Shown: piece after piece, positions 34,775 through 44,395 of the stretch | Numbering within the stretch: the first letter of the stretch is position 1 | Layout: each line of letters begins with the position of its first letter | Origin: Nitrospira sp. | GTDB taxonomy: Bacteria; Nitrospirota; Nitrospiria; Nitrospirales; Nitrospiraceae | Direction of reading: 5' to 3' | Assembly: GCA_005116965.1 (NCBI GenBank) | Contig: SWDG01000001.1 | Span: forward strand, 102,705 to 166,704 | DNA length: 64,000 nt | The notes under the pieces: model-generated | Seen by the model: the letters and a program-made list of their open reading frames with translations, nothing else | Database searches by the model: none | What the model was told of the DNA's origin: nothing | Made by a program: the position numbers and the translations under genes

Positions 34775-36715
34775 CTATCCATGCTGTGCTCCCATCGCTG
34801 CTGTCGGCTCATGACTCGGTGCCAGGCAAGCCGGTAAGGTGTCGTAGTCCTGCTGCAGTAAGTGTTCTGGGCGGAACGCTGCGCCCCGCTTTTGTTGAAT
34901 TGCCGCTACGGCTTCTTTACGAAGCGCTTGCAAATCAGAATGACGTTTCCACTCGTCCAGACTGATTCGGTGATGGAGCAGGTGCATAGCCGGCGGCATC
35001 GGCGCCTCAAGCTGCTCGTGGCTTGAAACGTCCCACATACGTAAGCGCACGAAAATGCGATCGGCACATTGCGCCAAATTGGCTTTGACTTCAGCGGGAG
35101 GTCCATGGAGAAAGTTCGGGGGAAAGCTCTCTGCTCCATGGTGGCAAGTCCCGCAATACTGATGGAACGTCCTGTATTCACCGGTCGGCGACGCTTCGTG
35201 TGCGGCATCTGTTGAGTGATGGGAGGCAGCCTCGTCGTCCACTGGCGGTGGGATGCCGCGATCGTCAAGACAGCAGCGTGACACGACCGGAGCTCCCAAC
35301 TGCTGATCGAGCGCAGCTAAGACCGTCACACGGCGGAACGGCTGGTTCGCGAACACATCGGTCCGTCCCAGCACGGTGTTGTGTGCTAACGCATTCACAG
35401 CTTGTTGGAGCCGATTTGGTTGTCGATGGATCAGCTGTTCCAGCCGGGTGAGATCTGTCTTCGTGAAAAACTGTACAAACGTAGCCAAGACTCGCTCAAG
35501 CGTCTGCGGAGTATCCGGGATGGCCCAGATCTCAAACGGCTCGCGAGGCTGGGTCGGTTCGTAGGGGCCGCGGAATATGGATCGTGGTTCTCGTCCCTCA
35601 AGCGCGGTCGCTTGTACTTCACTGAGCCCTGGAAATTCACTCACCGCGACATATCGAAAGGGATTACGATTGGGAATATCCGGATTGGGAATGGCCAATC
35701 CTTGTGGCCAGCGTGTGCGCCAGGTTGCAAGAAAGGACGGTGATTTCTCGTCCGTTGTGCGCCAATCCGGTGTCGCTCTCTTCGACAGTCCATATTGAAG
35801 GACCCACGTGAGCAGTTCGGCACGACAGGTCATGGCCTGTACCGGATGGTGTGTCTGTTCACATCCCTCTCGCCAGAGTAACTGGGCCAGCGATATGTCA
35901 TTGGCTCGATCGGTGGCCTCATCGAAGGCCTGCAAGGTTCCAGTCCCTTGTTGAATGGGGAAGCCGTGGTACTGACGGCGTTGGTGAGCCAGCAAGGCGG
36001 CGATTTTAGGATTGACGTTCGTTTCGTCCCACATGGGACGGGCAAAGATGGGGCTCTGATTTTGATGGCAGGCCATACAGAGGGCACGATTGGCGTATCG
36101 AACCGTTGGTGTTCCACCGGCCCGATAGTCGCTCACAATCTGAAACTCAAACCGGCCGGCTGCTTCGTTATAACTGACGACTTCTAAGACTCCGGTTTTT
36201 TCATGGTAGCCGATGAACAGTCGGTCTTTGAGCTGCATGCCGGATAGGCCTAAGTTCGGAGTGATTTCGGTATCGACGGCAAACACCGCCCTCGGATAGG
36301 TAAAGTACGCGCCATTGCTGGCTCGCCGCTGCAGGGAACGGTTGACAGGAATCAACAATCGCTTCAGGACGGGCGCGGTATCTTTTGGGTGGAGCTGAGA
36401 TTCAAGTTGTGCCACGAACGCAGAAAATGGAAACGGGATGTCATAAATATTTTTCCCGTTCACTTCTTTCGTAATCAGGAAGTCAAACAGAGACCGCCCG
36501 ACCGGCGGGAGGTTTGGGCCTGGTTTAGTCGGATCGATGACCCACGGAGGTGTCGTGGAGGCGGCAGGCGCCGGGGGAGAGGATTGGGTATACGAAGCAG
36601 AAGCGTTGACGTCAGATGTCTCTCTATTCTGTTGATCGCATCCTGAAACCAATACCGTCATCATGACCAGGCATCCCAATTGTGTCGCGCACCGTTTCGC
36701 CACTGTCCGTTGCAT
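34775..36715 (-). CDS. Di-heme cytochrome c lipoprotein
   Basis: 646 aa. A lipoprotein signal (CLVMMTVLVSGCDQQ; lipobox VSGC, Cys 26) is followed by a Ser/Pro/Ala linker. Haem motifs CMACH (about 212) and CGTCH (about 527). Segments between them (FQIVSDYRAGGTPTVRYANRALCMACHQNQSPIFARPMWDETNVNPKIA) resemble no family I can name. The C-terminal haem domain contains PMPPAMHLLHHRISLDEWKR, a possible axial-ligand Met region. It differs from the RoxA-like pair and may be the outer-membrane-anchored component. Spaced 24 bases from both neighbours. Confidence 0.82.
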   Translation of the reverse strand: MQRTVAKRCATQLGCLVMMTVLVSGCDQQNRETSDVNASASYTQSSPPAPAASTTPPWVIDPTKPGPNLPPVGRSLFDFLITKEVNGKNIYDIPFPFSAFVAQLESQLHPKDTAPVLKRLLIPVNRSLQRRASNGAYFTYPRAVFAVDTEITPNLGLSGMQLKDRLFIGYHEKTGVLEVVSYNEAAGRFEFQIVSDYRAGGTPTVRYANRALCMACHQNQSPIFARPMWDETNVNPKIAALLAHQRRQYHGFPIQQGTGTLQAFDEATDRANDISLAQLLWREGCEQTHHPVQAMTCRAELLTWVLQYGLSKRATPDWRTTDEKSPSFLATWRTRWPQGLAIPNPDIPNRNPFRYVAVSEFPGLSEVQATALEGREPRSIFRGPYEPTQPREPFEIWAIPDTPQTLERVLATFVQFFTKTDLTRLEQLIHRQPNRLQQAVNALAHNTVLGRTDVFANQPFRRVTVLAALDQQLGAPVVSRCCLDDRGIPPPVDDEAASHHSTDAAHEASPTGEYRTFHQYCGTCHHGAESFPPNFLHGPPAEVKANLAQCADRIFVRLRMWDVSSHEQLEAPMPPAMHLLHHRISLDEWKRHSDLQALRKEAVAAIQQKRGAAFRPEHLLQQDYDTLPACLAPSHEPTAAMGAQHG

Positions 36716-36739
36716 CGTGTAGCCGACTCATACCTGCAT

Positions 36740-37660
36740 TCAATGGGTGTCCGTTAACCGAGCCTGTTGGTTGTCGGACTTGTTGGTCTTGGCAGTCAGA
36801 CGCTGATTGCCCACCCAGCAGTCCTCTGTCACCGAGCCAGAACTGGTAAATGCCGGAGATTCCTTCTCCGCCACAGCCTTGTTGTAGAGCGTGAAGTTCA
36901 AGGCAAAGACTTTCTTGATATAGGCTCGTCCCAGATAGAATCCCGGGCGGACCATCCGGATTTCGTCGCGTATGTCCAACCCTTCCCGCCCGGCTAATAC
37001 GTCCGGCATCTCGCGGTAGCCTGGCAGGTCGTCGGTAAACGCGTAGTCGATAATGACCGATTCTCGACGCCCATCCAGCAGACTCTGGCCGCAATAGAGT
37101 TTGGCGGGGAACAGTAACCAGGCATCTTTCCCGTCGACGTCGATCTTTTGGATCTTTTCCACGTTGGGACCGACGATCGGTTTCAGGATCAACAGATCCT
37201 GGATGCGATTCCGGAGGACGCCTTCGTGGCGATAGAAGACCTTCCCTTTCCAGATGAATTCTCCGATGTGTTCAAGCGTGGCGGCCTTGCGATCGACGAT
37301 GAAGCCTTTGATGCCTCCTCCGACGATCTCGGCCAGACGGGCCCGTTCGCTCGATCCCTTGGGGAAAAACATCTGCCCGTCGTAGGCTCCATCCGGAATC
37401 GGGCCGGCCGTCAGGCGGGCATAGATTTGATCCACCTGTTCCTGTGTCGCGCCCTTGAGATTCTCCGGTGTGATCTTCGCCAGATCGGCTGGTGTGAGTG
37501 GTAACTCGTGTTCCAGCCGGGCAAGGTCCATCTTGTCGGAATAGTATTCGCCGCTTTGAGCATAGGGGATTTGCGGGGGATCCGGGTTACCCGGACAGCC
37601 AAGGAGCACCGTTTGGCTCATGGCTAATCCTACCGACATCAACCATCGTGCGCGTTTCAT
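36740..37660 (-). CDS. Haem-free lipoprotein of the cytochrome operon
   Basis: 306 aa from ATG 37660, which has AGAGGTGAT about eight bases upstream; the frame's earlier Met residues overlap the preceding gene. Signal MKRARWLMSVGLAMSQTVLLGCPGNPDPP with lipobox LLGC. No haem motif. Central segment DGAYDGQMFFPKGSSERARLAEIVGG and DLLILKPIVGPNV suggest an all-beta or mixed domain; three cysteines, one near the C-terminus (EDCWVGNQ). Not recognised. Being the only non-haem member of the operon it may be a scaffold or substrate-binding lipoprotein. Confidence 0.78.
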   Translation of the reverse strand: MKRARWLMSVGLAMSQTVLLGCPGNPDPPQIPYAQSGEYYSDKMDLARLEHELPLTPADLAKITPENLKGATQEQVDQIYARLTAGPIPDGAYDGQMFFPKGSSERARLAEIVGGGIKGFIVDRKAATLEHIGEFIWKGKVFYRHEGVLRNRIQDLLILKPIVGPNVEKIQKIDVDGKDAWLLFPAKLYCGQSLLDGRRESVIIDYAFTDDLPGYREMPDVLAGREGLDIRDEIRMVRPGFYLGRAYIKKVFALNFTLYNKAVAEKESPAFTSSGSVTEDCWVGNQRLTAKTNKSDNQQARLTDTH

Positions 37661-37688
37661 CGTGATCACCTCTTTCCGGTTCATGACA

Positions 37689-40127
37689 TCAGAGCGTCGC
37701 AAGAAATGCGGTCAGCGCATCCTTGTCTTTGTCCGAGAGATCCTCGCCGAACCTATGTCCATTATTTTCAATGACCGCCAGACTGTTGCTGTAGACTTCC
37801 CGCAGTTCCGCTCCGGCTTCGAGGATCGATCCTGGCTTTGCCAGCAACTCCGTGCCCTTGTCTTGAATGGTCTTGGCAATCTGTTCGCCCTTCTCCGCCC
37901 CATACCGGCCGACATATTTGGCTTTCAGCTTGTCGACGTCGACTCGTGCCATGACGAGATCTCCCACCAGCTCCTTGTGACGGAAGTTCCCGATACGGGC
38001 AGCCGGCGTGCCGACTGGAAAGCGAATGGCGGTGTCGATAAACCGTTCAATCTTGCCGTCCCCCAGCTTTGGAAACAGGCGAATGGTCACCTCCGAGTTG
38101 AATCCGGTCACCTTTGGAATTCGTTGAGCAGGATTCAGCAACTCTTTCATCGACGCTTTGTAGAGCTGGAACCGGCCCTCTACACTAGGATCGAAGAGCC
38201 AACAGGTCGGAGGACTCGTTAACGGCTTTCCATCCTTGTCCACATAAGACGAATGGTAGTGCTCGTCGACAGGCCCGCCGCAGACTTCGGGACCGACGGC
38301 GTTGTTGTGCATGAAGGGGGCGTAGGCCCAGAGACTGAGCAAGGAGATGTTCCGGTAATAACCCCGTCCACCGTCCGAAGGCTCTTTGAGCTGCGGGTCA
38401 CCAGGCTTTGCCCGCAATGTTTCGGAGCCGTATTCTTCCCAGACGCGCCCCTGCATGTGATTCGAGTGGAGGGAACGTGAACGGTTTGTCCCGATCTCGC
38501 TGACGGGGACGAGCTTGTCGTTACCGAGCCAATCGATGCGAACGCCCTTGTCCTTCGGGTCCGTGGAAACTGTTCGGAAATCCTTCTTCTCGAACGGCGC
38601 ATTTTGGCTGGAATGGCATGAGGCACACTTGCTCGCAAACACGGCACGGCCCTGTTCGACTGCGCCCTTTCCAAATTCCTTATTGAGTTGTTCGACGAGG
38701 GCGGTGTTGTTCTTCAAGCCGCGGGCTTGGTAGAGGTCGGCTGGGGCTCCGGTAAACAAGAACTGACGGATTTCGTCCAAGCGGTCTTCAATTGCGCGGA
38801 ACTGGGGGCAGTCGCGGCGAACTTGCCCGATGTCAAACGGTGTCTGGCCGAATCCGCGCATGGTGGGATCTAGCTGTCGCATGTCTGTGAGGTGATTGAC
38901 CCAGCCTTCCTCGGAGCAGCTTCCGATGTTGAAGTAGACGCGCTGAATCGCTTCGAGGGCACCAATGCTGTCTTCTCCACCTTTTAGAATGTGGTGAACG
39001 AACTCCTTCTTACGGCCCCGTTCCCAACACTTGCCGTCTTTACCCGGCTCACACCAACAGGTTCGTTCATTTCCACCAGCCGGGCACTGGTTGGTCTTGC
39101 GCCATTTGATGATGTCTTCTTCAAAGGTCGGACGACGGGCCAGATTGATGAGGGCGTTCATCGTGCCGGAGTTATTGACCTGATCGTTTGGAATCGCCGA
39201 GGTATCGACGGCACCAGGGCGCGAATGCCCATAGATCTGGTACTCAATGGTGTTTGCAGCCATGCCTGACCCTAAGATCTGCGCGAAACGGCCGTACTGA
39301 TTGCCGACTGTTCCTGAGAGGTTCTCCCATTTCGGGTGGATCGGATCTTTGGGAGGATGAATGGGATCGAACGCAATATGGCACGCACCGCAGGACATGC
39401 CGATGCGATAGGGAGGTTCAATCGAGCCGTCGATCAGATGACTCTTGGCCGGCGCTTCACGGTCTTTGCGCGGCGTCACCTTGGCGGTATAGCCGTCCCA
39501 TGAATCGAGCTGTCCGCCGTTGATTTTGAGCCATTTCACCTTATCGAACTTCGGATTGGGGAATTTTCGAAGCCCCAGCGCGCCGGTTGAGGTTCCGAAT
39601 TCAAGATCGCAGGTTGACTGTCGCACATCGTTTGGCCCGTGTGGATCCTCCTTCGCGAGTGGGACGTCTTTCAGATCACAGGCAGGATCGCGATAACCGG
39701 TCTTTCCGACATGCTTGAGCAATTCGTCGTCACCCGGACAATAATCGAACCCATAGGTCTCGTCATAACTTTTCGCCGGACAGGTGGGATCTCCCGGCTT
39801 ACAGCAATCCGGATCGTTGATGAGCCCCCATCGATAGAAGCGGTCATTGCGTGAGTCGCTGCGCAAGACCCGATACCAATCGATCATGACACCGAGCCGC
39901 TGCTGATAGACGTAGGTGAAGAACCGGGCGTTGCCGGCCGTGGCGTTGAACCAAATCTCTGCTCCAACCCGTTCGGCATCCGTCAGATTCTTGCTATAGT
40001 GAAATGATGCAGCGCTGGCAGTGGTGCTCCCAGCGGTAGCTATTTCAACGTGGAGCCCTAGCGAGCCGGCAAACACAACCAGGCCAAGTATAAGCGTGAT
40101 CACGGTGTGTGTCCGTCGTATGACCAT
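37689..40127 (-). CDS. Large di-heme cytochrome c, peroxidase/RoxA-like
   Basis: 812 aa, first gene of the operon. Signal peptide at about 1-32 (TVITLILGLVVFAGSLGLHVEIATA). Haem motifs CGACH (about 250) and CASCH (about 506). Cys-rich inserts (DCCKPGDPTCPAK, CWCEPGKDGKCWERG) may form disulfides. Typical of the di-heme peroxidase-like group: GTMNALINLARRPTFEEDI, SEIGTNRSRSLHSNHM, GYYRNISLLSLWAYAPFMHNNAVGPE; the segment resembles FRPxxLPxLW..APFLHN motifs of RoxA relatives. Larger than usual because of N-terminal and C-terminal additions. Probably soluble in the periplasm or secreted. A sigma54 promoter and activator palindromes lie upstream. Confidence 0.88.
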   Translation of the reverse strand: MVIRRTHTVITLILGLVVFAGSLGLHVEIATAGSTTASAASFHYSKNLTDAERVGAEIWFNATAGNARFFTYVYQQRLGVMIDWYRVLRSDSRNDRFYRWGLINDPDCCKPGDPTCPAKSYDETYGFDYCPGDDELLKHVGKTGYRDPACDLKDVPLAKEDPHGPNDVRQSTCDLEFGTSTGALGLRKFPNPKFDKVKWLKINGGQLDSWDGYTAKVTPRKDREAPAKSHLIDGSIEPPYRIGMSCGACHIAFDPIHPPKDPIHPKWENLSGTVGNQYGRFAQILGSGMAANTIEYQIYGHSRPGAVDTSAIPNDQVNNSGTMNALINLARRPTFEEDIIKWRKTNQCPAGGNERTCWCEPGKDGKCWERGRKKEFVHHILKGGEDSIGALEAIQRVYFNIGSCSEEGWVNHLTDMRQLDPTMRGFGQTPFDIGQVRRDCPQFRAIEDRLDEIRQFLFTGAPADLYQARGLKNNTALVEQLNKEFGKGAVEQGRAVFASKCASCHSSQNAPFEKKDFRTVSTDPKDKGVRIDWLGNDKLVPVSEIGTNRSRSLHSNHMQGRVWEEYGSETLRAKPGDPQLKEPSDGGRGYYRNISLLSLWAYAPFMHNNAVGPEVCGGPVDEHYHSSYVDKDGKPLTSPPTCWLFDPSVEGRFQLYKASMKELLNPAQRIPKVTGFNSEVTIRLFPKLGDGKIERFIDTAIRFPVGTPAARIGNFRHKELVGDLVMARVDVDKLKAKYVGRYGAEKGEQIAKTIQDKGTELLAKPGSILEAGAELREVYSNSLAVIENNGHRFGEDLSDKDKDALTAFLATL

Positions 40128-40308
40128 ATCTTCCTCCTGTTCGTACGAATCCCCGCTCTAATGGAGTCCGTCGCCCGCATGTGCATGAGAGGATTTCTCA
40201 TGTGCAGCAAGCTTGTTGTGAGCAGCACGAGACGATTCTGAACTGGTCGTTCTGGTTGCTCGCTGAATCTCTAGGCGAGATTCAGTAGGACTCAGCAAGA
40301 AGGAATAG

Positions 40309-40324
40309 AGCAAGCACCTTGCCA
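40309..40324 (-). promoter_or_regulatory. Sigma54 promoter of the cytochrome operon
   Basis: Minus strand TGGCAA (40324-40319), GGTGC, TTGCT (40313-40309): one mismatch to TGGCAC-N5-TTGCW, with the invariant GG and GC present. About 180 bases before the first cytochrome gene; transcription from about 40297. Activator set B lies 73 bases upstream. Confidence 0.65.
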
Positions 40325-40397
40325 AGTGGCGAGGTGAAGCTGACTGACACATTTGTTTGGATTTGCACAAGAATCCCAATAATCATCGTGGGTTGTT

Positions 40398-40435
40398 GTA
40401 TCTGATCAGATACTGACGTGGATCAGAAAAGATAC
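40398..40435. promoter_or_regulatory. Tandem palindromic activator sites (set B)
   Basis: GTATC-TGATCA-GATAC (40398-40413), a perfect 16-bp palindrome, and GGATC-AGAAAA-GATAC (40420-40435), 22 bp apart. On the minus strand they are upstream of the sigma54 element at 40309-40324 at a distance usual for NtrC-type activators. Same pattern and spacing as sets A and C. Confidence 0.7.
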
Positions 40436-40658
40436 AGGTAGGGAAGCTCTGATTAATTCAAAGCTTCAGACAAGCATTCACCATCAGCAAGATTGTCAGT
40501 GTTTTGTGCGCTGGTGCGGAGGGGCCTGTGCTGCCCGATAACCGAACATCTCCTACGGTGATTGATGGGTGAAGAGACAATCCTGAGTATGTTCTAAACT
40601 GGCTAGTGCCTTTCGTAGCTCACGAATCTGCAAGTGATTGATCTAGAGGGCTTGTTCC

Positions 40659-40688
40659 TTGACAGGGGAAAAGCATTCTTGCTAGCTT
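40659..40688 (+). promoter_or_regulatory. Possible sigma70 promoter of glyQS
   Basis: TTGACA (40659-40664), 18-base spacer, TAGCTT (40683-40688) with a TG two bases before it (extended -10 character). It stands about 58 bases before the glyQ start. The -10 is weak. Confidence 0.4.
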
Positions 40689-40746
40689 GGCACGTTATCT
40701 CTGATGTAAACATCAAGTCGTCTCTCCCGACTAGGTTGTAGGCTCT

Positions 40747-41640
40747 GTGACGTTCCAAGAACTTATTCTGACCCTCCATCGCTTCTGGGCCGATCATGGC
40801 TGTGTGATTCATCAACCCTATGATATGGAAATGGGCGCGGGGACCTTTCATCCGGCCACGTTTCTGCGCTCACTCGGACCGGAGCCATGGCGGGCGGCCT
40901 ATGTGCAGCCATGCCGACGGCCGACGGATGGCCGCTATGGGGAAAACCCCAACCGTCTTCAGCATTATTATCAGTACCAAGTCGTGCTGAAGCCTTCACC
41001 GGATAATATTCAAGAGCTGTATCTAGAAAGTCTGGCTCGGCTGGGGATCAATCCCAAGGAGCATGACATTCGCTTCATCCAAGACGATTGGGAGTCCCCG
41101 ACGCTAGGGGCGTGGGGACTTGGATGGGAAGTGAGACTGGATGGGATGGAGATCACCCAGTTTACGTACTTTCAGGAGATCGGCGGGATTGAACTCAGCC
41201 CGATCACAGGCGAAATCACCTACGGGACGGAACGCATCGCGATGTATCTGCAGGGAGTAGACAACGTCTTTGATCTTGCTTGGACTGACGAGGTGTCGTA
41301 TCGAGACATTCATCACGAGACCGAGGTGCAGGGGTCGCGCTACAATTTCGAGGAAGCAGACGTCACGATGCTCATGCAGGGCTTCCAGGCGAACGAAACG
41401 GAATGTAAGCGATTGCTCGCGCAGACCGACAGGCGTTTAACGCTGCCGGCCTATGACTTCTGCATCAAATCATCCCATCTGTTCAACCTCCTCGATGCCC
41501 GTGGGGCGATCAGTGTGGCGGAACGAACGGGGTACATCGCGCGGGTGCGGGCACTGGCCAGGCAATGTGCCGAGCGCTATCGCGACGAGCGAGCCGCGAT
41601 GGGGCATCCACTGATGAAGACGCAGGTCGCACATCGATGA
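40747..41640 (+). CDS. glyQ: Glycyl-tRNA synthetase alpha subunit
   Basis: Catalytic subunit of the bacterial heterotetrameric glycyl-tRNA synthetase (class II). GTG start at 40747 gives 297 aa with the N-terminal [65 protein letters not shown] (motif 2 region), [13 protein letters not shown] and [23 protein letters not shown]. No good ribosome binding site is visible before the GTG. Overlaps glyS by four bases. Confidence 0.97.
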   Translation: MTFQELILTLHRFWADHGCVIHQPYDMEMGAGTFHPATFLRSLGPEPWRAAYVQPCRRPTDGRYGENPNRLQHYYQYQVVLKPSPDNIQELYLESLARLGINPKEHDIRFIQDDWESPTLGAWGLGWEVRLDGMEITQFTYFQEIGGIELSPITGEITYGTERIAMYLQGVDNVFDLAWTDEVSYRDIHHETEVQGSRYNFEEADVTMLMQGFQANETECKRLLAQTDRRLTLPAYDFCIKSSHLFNLLDARGAISVAERTGYIARVRALARQCAERYRDERAAMGHPLMKTQVAHR

Positions 41641-43814
41641 AGCGCCCGCTCGTGAAAAAGAAATCCCGTCAACACAAAACTCGTAGCCCCAAACCTACCG
41701 CCGAGCTGTTATTCGAAATCGGCATGGAGGAGCTGCCGTTTGAATTTGTCGCGCCGGCCCTGACCGCTCTTCGAGAATCAGCCACCCGCCTCTTTCAGGA
41801 TGCCCGGTTGTCGTGCGGGTCCATCACGACCTATGGGACGCCTCGGCGGCTTGTCGTGATCGTGGACGAGTTGCTTGCGCACCAAACTGCGGTGGTCAAG
41901 GAAACGATGGGGCCATCGAAAATGGTGGCATTCGACCAGGCCGGCCAACCTACAAAAGCGGCGATGGGATTTGCAGCCGGACAAGGTGTAACGGTCGAAG
42001 GTCTGGAGATACGGAGCACGCCGAAGGGCGAGTATCTGTTCGCGGTCAAGCGCGATGCCGGTTGCAAGACCGTAGCCCTTCTTCCGGAATTGCTGCCTCA
42101 ACTTTTCGAAATGCTGTCTTTTCCGAAGGCCATGAAGTGGAACGACACAGGCGTACGTTTCGCCAGGCCAGTACGATGGATCGTGGCACTATTCGGGGGC
42201 AAGGTCGTGCCGGTACAGATCGCCGGGATCCATGCCGGGAATCGGACGTCCGGTCATCGCGTGATGGGTGGCAAAAAGCCCATCACCGTGAGGGATTTCA
42301 AGACCTACAGCAAGAGTCTTGAAAAGCTGGGGGTGATGCTTGATCACGAACGCCGCCGAGCGGCGATTCAGCAACAAATCGACCGGCTCTGTGTCAAGGC
42401 GAGTGTTGGATTGAATGCGGATGATGCGTTGCTCGATCAAGCGGTATACACCACGGAGTGGCCTTGTGCCGTTCTTGGCAGCTTTAAACCGGAGTACTTG
42501 GCGGTTCCTTCGGAAATTCTCATTACGTCGATGAAAGAGCACCAGGGGTTTTTCTCGGTCAGGGATAAGAAGTCCGGCAAACTGGCGCCGCATTTTATTG
42601 CGATTGCCAACAATGAATCCAAAAACATGGCGCTCATTCGAAGGGGGAACGAGCGGGTACTGGCGGCGCGGTTAGCGGATGCGAAGTTCTTTTTCGACGA
42701 AGACCGGAAAATGACGCTGGAAGAACGAGGGCGGAAACTTACGGGTGTCACCTTTCACCACAAGCTCGGCACGATGGCGCAGAAGCAGGAGCGGGTCAAG
42801 AACCTGGCGGAAGCGCTTGCGGCCCATCTATCCCCAGAGGATGAAGAACTCCGTCAGACCTGCATCCGTGCGGCATCGCTCGCAAAAGCCGATCTTCTGA
42901 CCGGGATTGTGGGTGAGTTCCCAGAGCTGCAGGGTGTGATGGGGGGCGAGTATGCGAAGTATGACGGCGAATCGGAGGCCGTGAGCCAGGCGGTTCGAGA
43001 ACAGTATCTTCCACGCGCGATTGAAGGGGAGTTGCCCAAAACGGTGGCGGGGCAAGTCCTGTCTTTGGCCGACCGCCTCGATACCATTGCTGCGTTTTTC
43101 CATGTCGGCATGGTGCCGACTGGCTCGGAAGATCCGTTTGCGTTGCGGCGGCATGCGACCGCGATGGTGCGGATCCTCCTTGAAGGGAAACTTCGAGTCA
43201 ATCTGGGGACATACATCAATCAGGCCATGAACCGTGTATCGGACGACGGGTTTAAGAGCGTGTCCGGGTTTGAGCGGGAAGGTCTCCGGCAAATCACGGA
43301 GTTTGTTTTTGAGCGAGTTCGGCACTATGTCCGGATCGTGATGGGTCTGCGCGACGACGTCATCGACTCGGTGTTGAAGTCAGCTTATGATACGTCGGTG
43401 GATCTTGGCGATCTTGTGCAGAAGATGAAGGCCCTTGAGGCCGTGACGAGAAAGCCGGAGTTCGATCCGTTGATCGTCGGTTTCAAGCGGGCGCATCGGT
43501 TGGTGGAAAAAGAGCAGTGGGAACGCCAGCCGGTCGACGTAACGAAGTTTCAGCATCCAGCAGAATCGGCGCTTCACCAGGCAGTCGACGAAGAAGGAGC
43601 GAAGATGGGGTTCGCCCTGTCGATGGGTGACTATCACGAGGCATTGAATTCCTTGGTAGGGCTGAGGTCGAGCATCGATGCATTTTTCGAAGCTGTGATG
43701 GTCAACGCAGACGATCAGGCGATCCGCGGCAATCGGCTGACATTGCTCAAAGAGGTTGATGAGTTGTTCATGTCGTTCGCCGACTTTTCCCAGGTTGTGG
43801 TACAAGGGCGATAG
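41637..43814 (+). CDS. glyS: Glycyl-tRNA synthetase beta subunit
   Basis: tRNA-recognising beta subunit, 725 aa from ATG 41637 in an ATGA overlap with glyQ; the frame is open further upstream inside glyQ but the overlap start is preferred. A basic N-terminal extension ([19 protein letters not shown]) precedes [17 protein letters not shown], the conserved start. Further family segments: [56 protein letters not shown]-like [50 protein letters not shown], and a C-terminal anticodon-binding DALR-type helix bundle. Confidence 0.97.
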   Translation: MKRPLVKKKSRQHKTRSPKPTAELLFEIGMEELPFEFVAPALTALRESATRLFQDARLSCGSITTYGTPRRLVVIVDELLAHQTAVVKETMGPSKMVAFDQAGQPTKAAMGFAAGQGVTVEGLEIRSTPKGEYLFAVKRDAGCKTVALLPELLPQLFEMLSFPKAMKWNDTGVRFARPVRWIVALFGGKVVPVQIAGIHAGNRTSGHRVMGGKKPITVRDFKTYSKSLEKLGVMLDHERRRAAIQQQIDRLCVKASVGLNADDALLDQAVYTTEWPCAVLGSFKPEYLAVPSEILITSMKEHQGFFSVRDKKSGKLAPHFIAIANNESKNMALIRRGNERVLAARLADAKFFFDEDRKMTLEERGRKLTGVTFHHKLGTMAQKQERVKNLAEALAAHLSPEDEELRQTCIRAASLAKADLLTGIVGEFPELQGVMGGEYAKYDGESEAVSQAVREQYLPRAIEGELPKTVAGQVLSLADRLDTIAAFFHVGMVPTGSEDPFALRRHATAMVRILLEGKLRVNLGTYINQAMNRVSDDGFKSVSGFEREGLRQITEFVFERVRHYVRIVMGLRDDVIDSVLKSAYDTSVDLGDLVQKMKALEAVTRKPEFDPLIVGFKRAHRLVEKEQWERQPVDVTKFQHPAESALHQAVDEEGAKMGFALSMGDYHEALNSLVGLRSSIDAFFEAVMVNADDQAIRGNRLTLLKEVDELFMSFADFSQVVVQGR

Positions 43815-43874
43815 GTCGAATCGGGGGTCTTTTTTAACAGCCTGGTAGCGAGGATCTGAAAAACCGGAGTAGTC

Positions 43875-44366
43875 ATGGATCAGCCGATGACGGACGAGTG
43901 CCGTCGGGCGGACAAGATCCGACGATTTTCTCTTGCCGTCTCGCTGGCCCTGATGGTGCTCTGCAATGCCATTCTTCTCGGCGGGTTCGCGCTCAGCGGC
44001 ATTAATCTGGACGACTTGGTGAAGACCCCAGATTTCTTCAAGGCGAAGCAGGACGTGTGTCTTCGAATCACGTGGCAATCATTGCCTGGAGCGAATGAAC
44101 CCGTTCGACTTTGTTCGGAATGGCTGAATCTCTCCGACCCGAGTGGAACGACCCATTATCTTCAGCCCGACACGAAGCTCAAGAAGGGGCTTGACGGCCA
44201 ATACTACGTCGATCAAGGTATTCAAGCTGACTACCGGTTATTGATGCTGATGCTGTTTGTCGCCGCTGTTATCATCGGTGGCGTATGGGCGAAGTGGTTC
44301 TTGGTGAACCGCTATCGGCTCCGTCTGGAATCAACCGACGGCCGTCGTGCATCGCCTGCTCATTGA
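43875..44366 (+). CDS. Bitopic/two-helix membrane protein, unknown
   Basis: 163 aa with transmembrane helices at about 20-42 and 119-138. The loop between them contains two cysteines (VCLRITWQ, RLCSEWLNL) and would lie in the periplasm. No family recognised. It sits between glyS and ppdK, 60 bases after glyS and 29 bases before ppdK. Confidence 0.65.
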   Translation: MDQPMTDECRRADKIRRFSLAVSLALMVLCNAILLGGFALSGINLDDLVKTPDFFKAKQDVCLRITWQSLPGANEPVRLCSEWLNLSDPSGTTHYLQPDTKLKKGLDGQYYVDQGIQADYRLLMLMLFVAAVIIGGVWAKWFLVNRYRLRLESTDGRRASPAH

Positions 44367-44395
44367 TACGCATTCTTCCGAGAAGGAGAAGTCAC

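Noticed and set aside
40676-40700. TGGCACG (40688-40694) as a plus-strand sigma54 site for glyQ
   Set aside because: The -24 part is perfect but no TTGC follows at the required distance.
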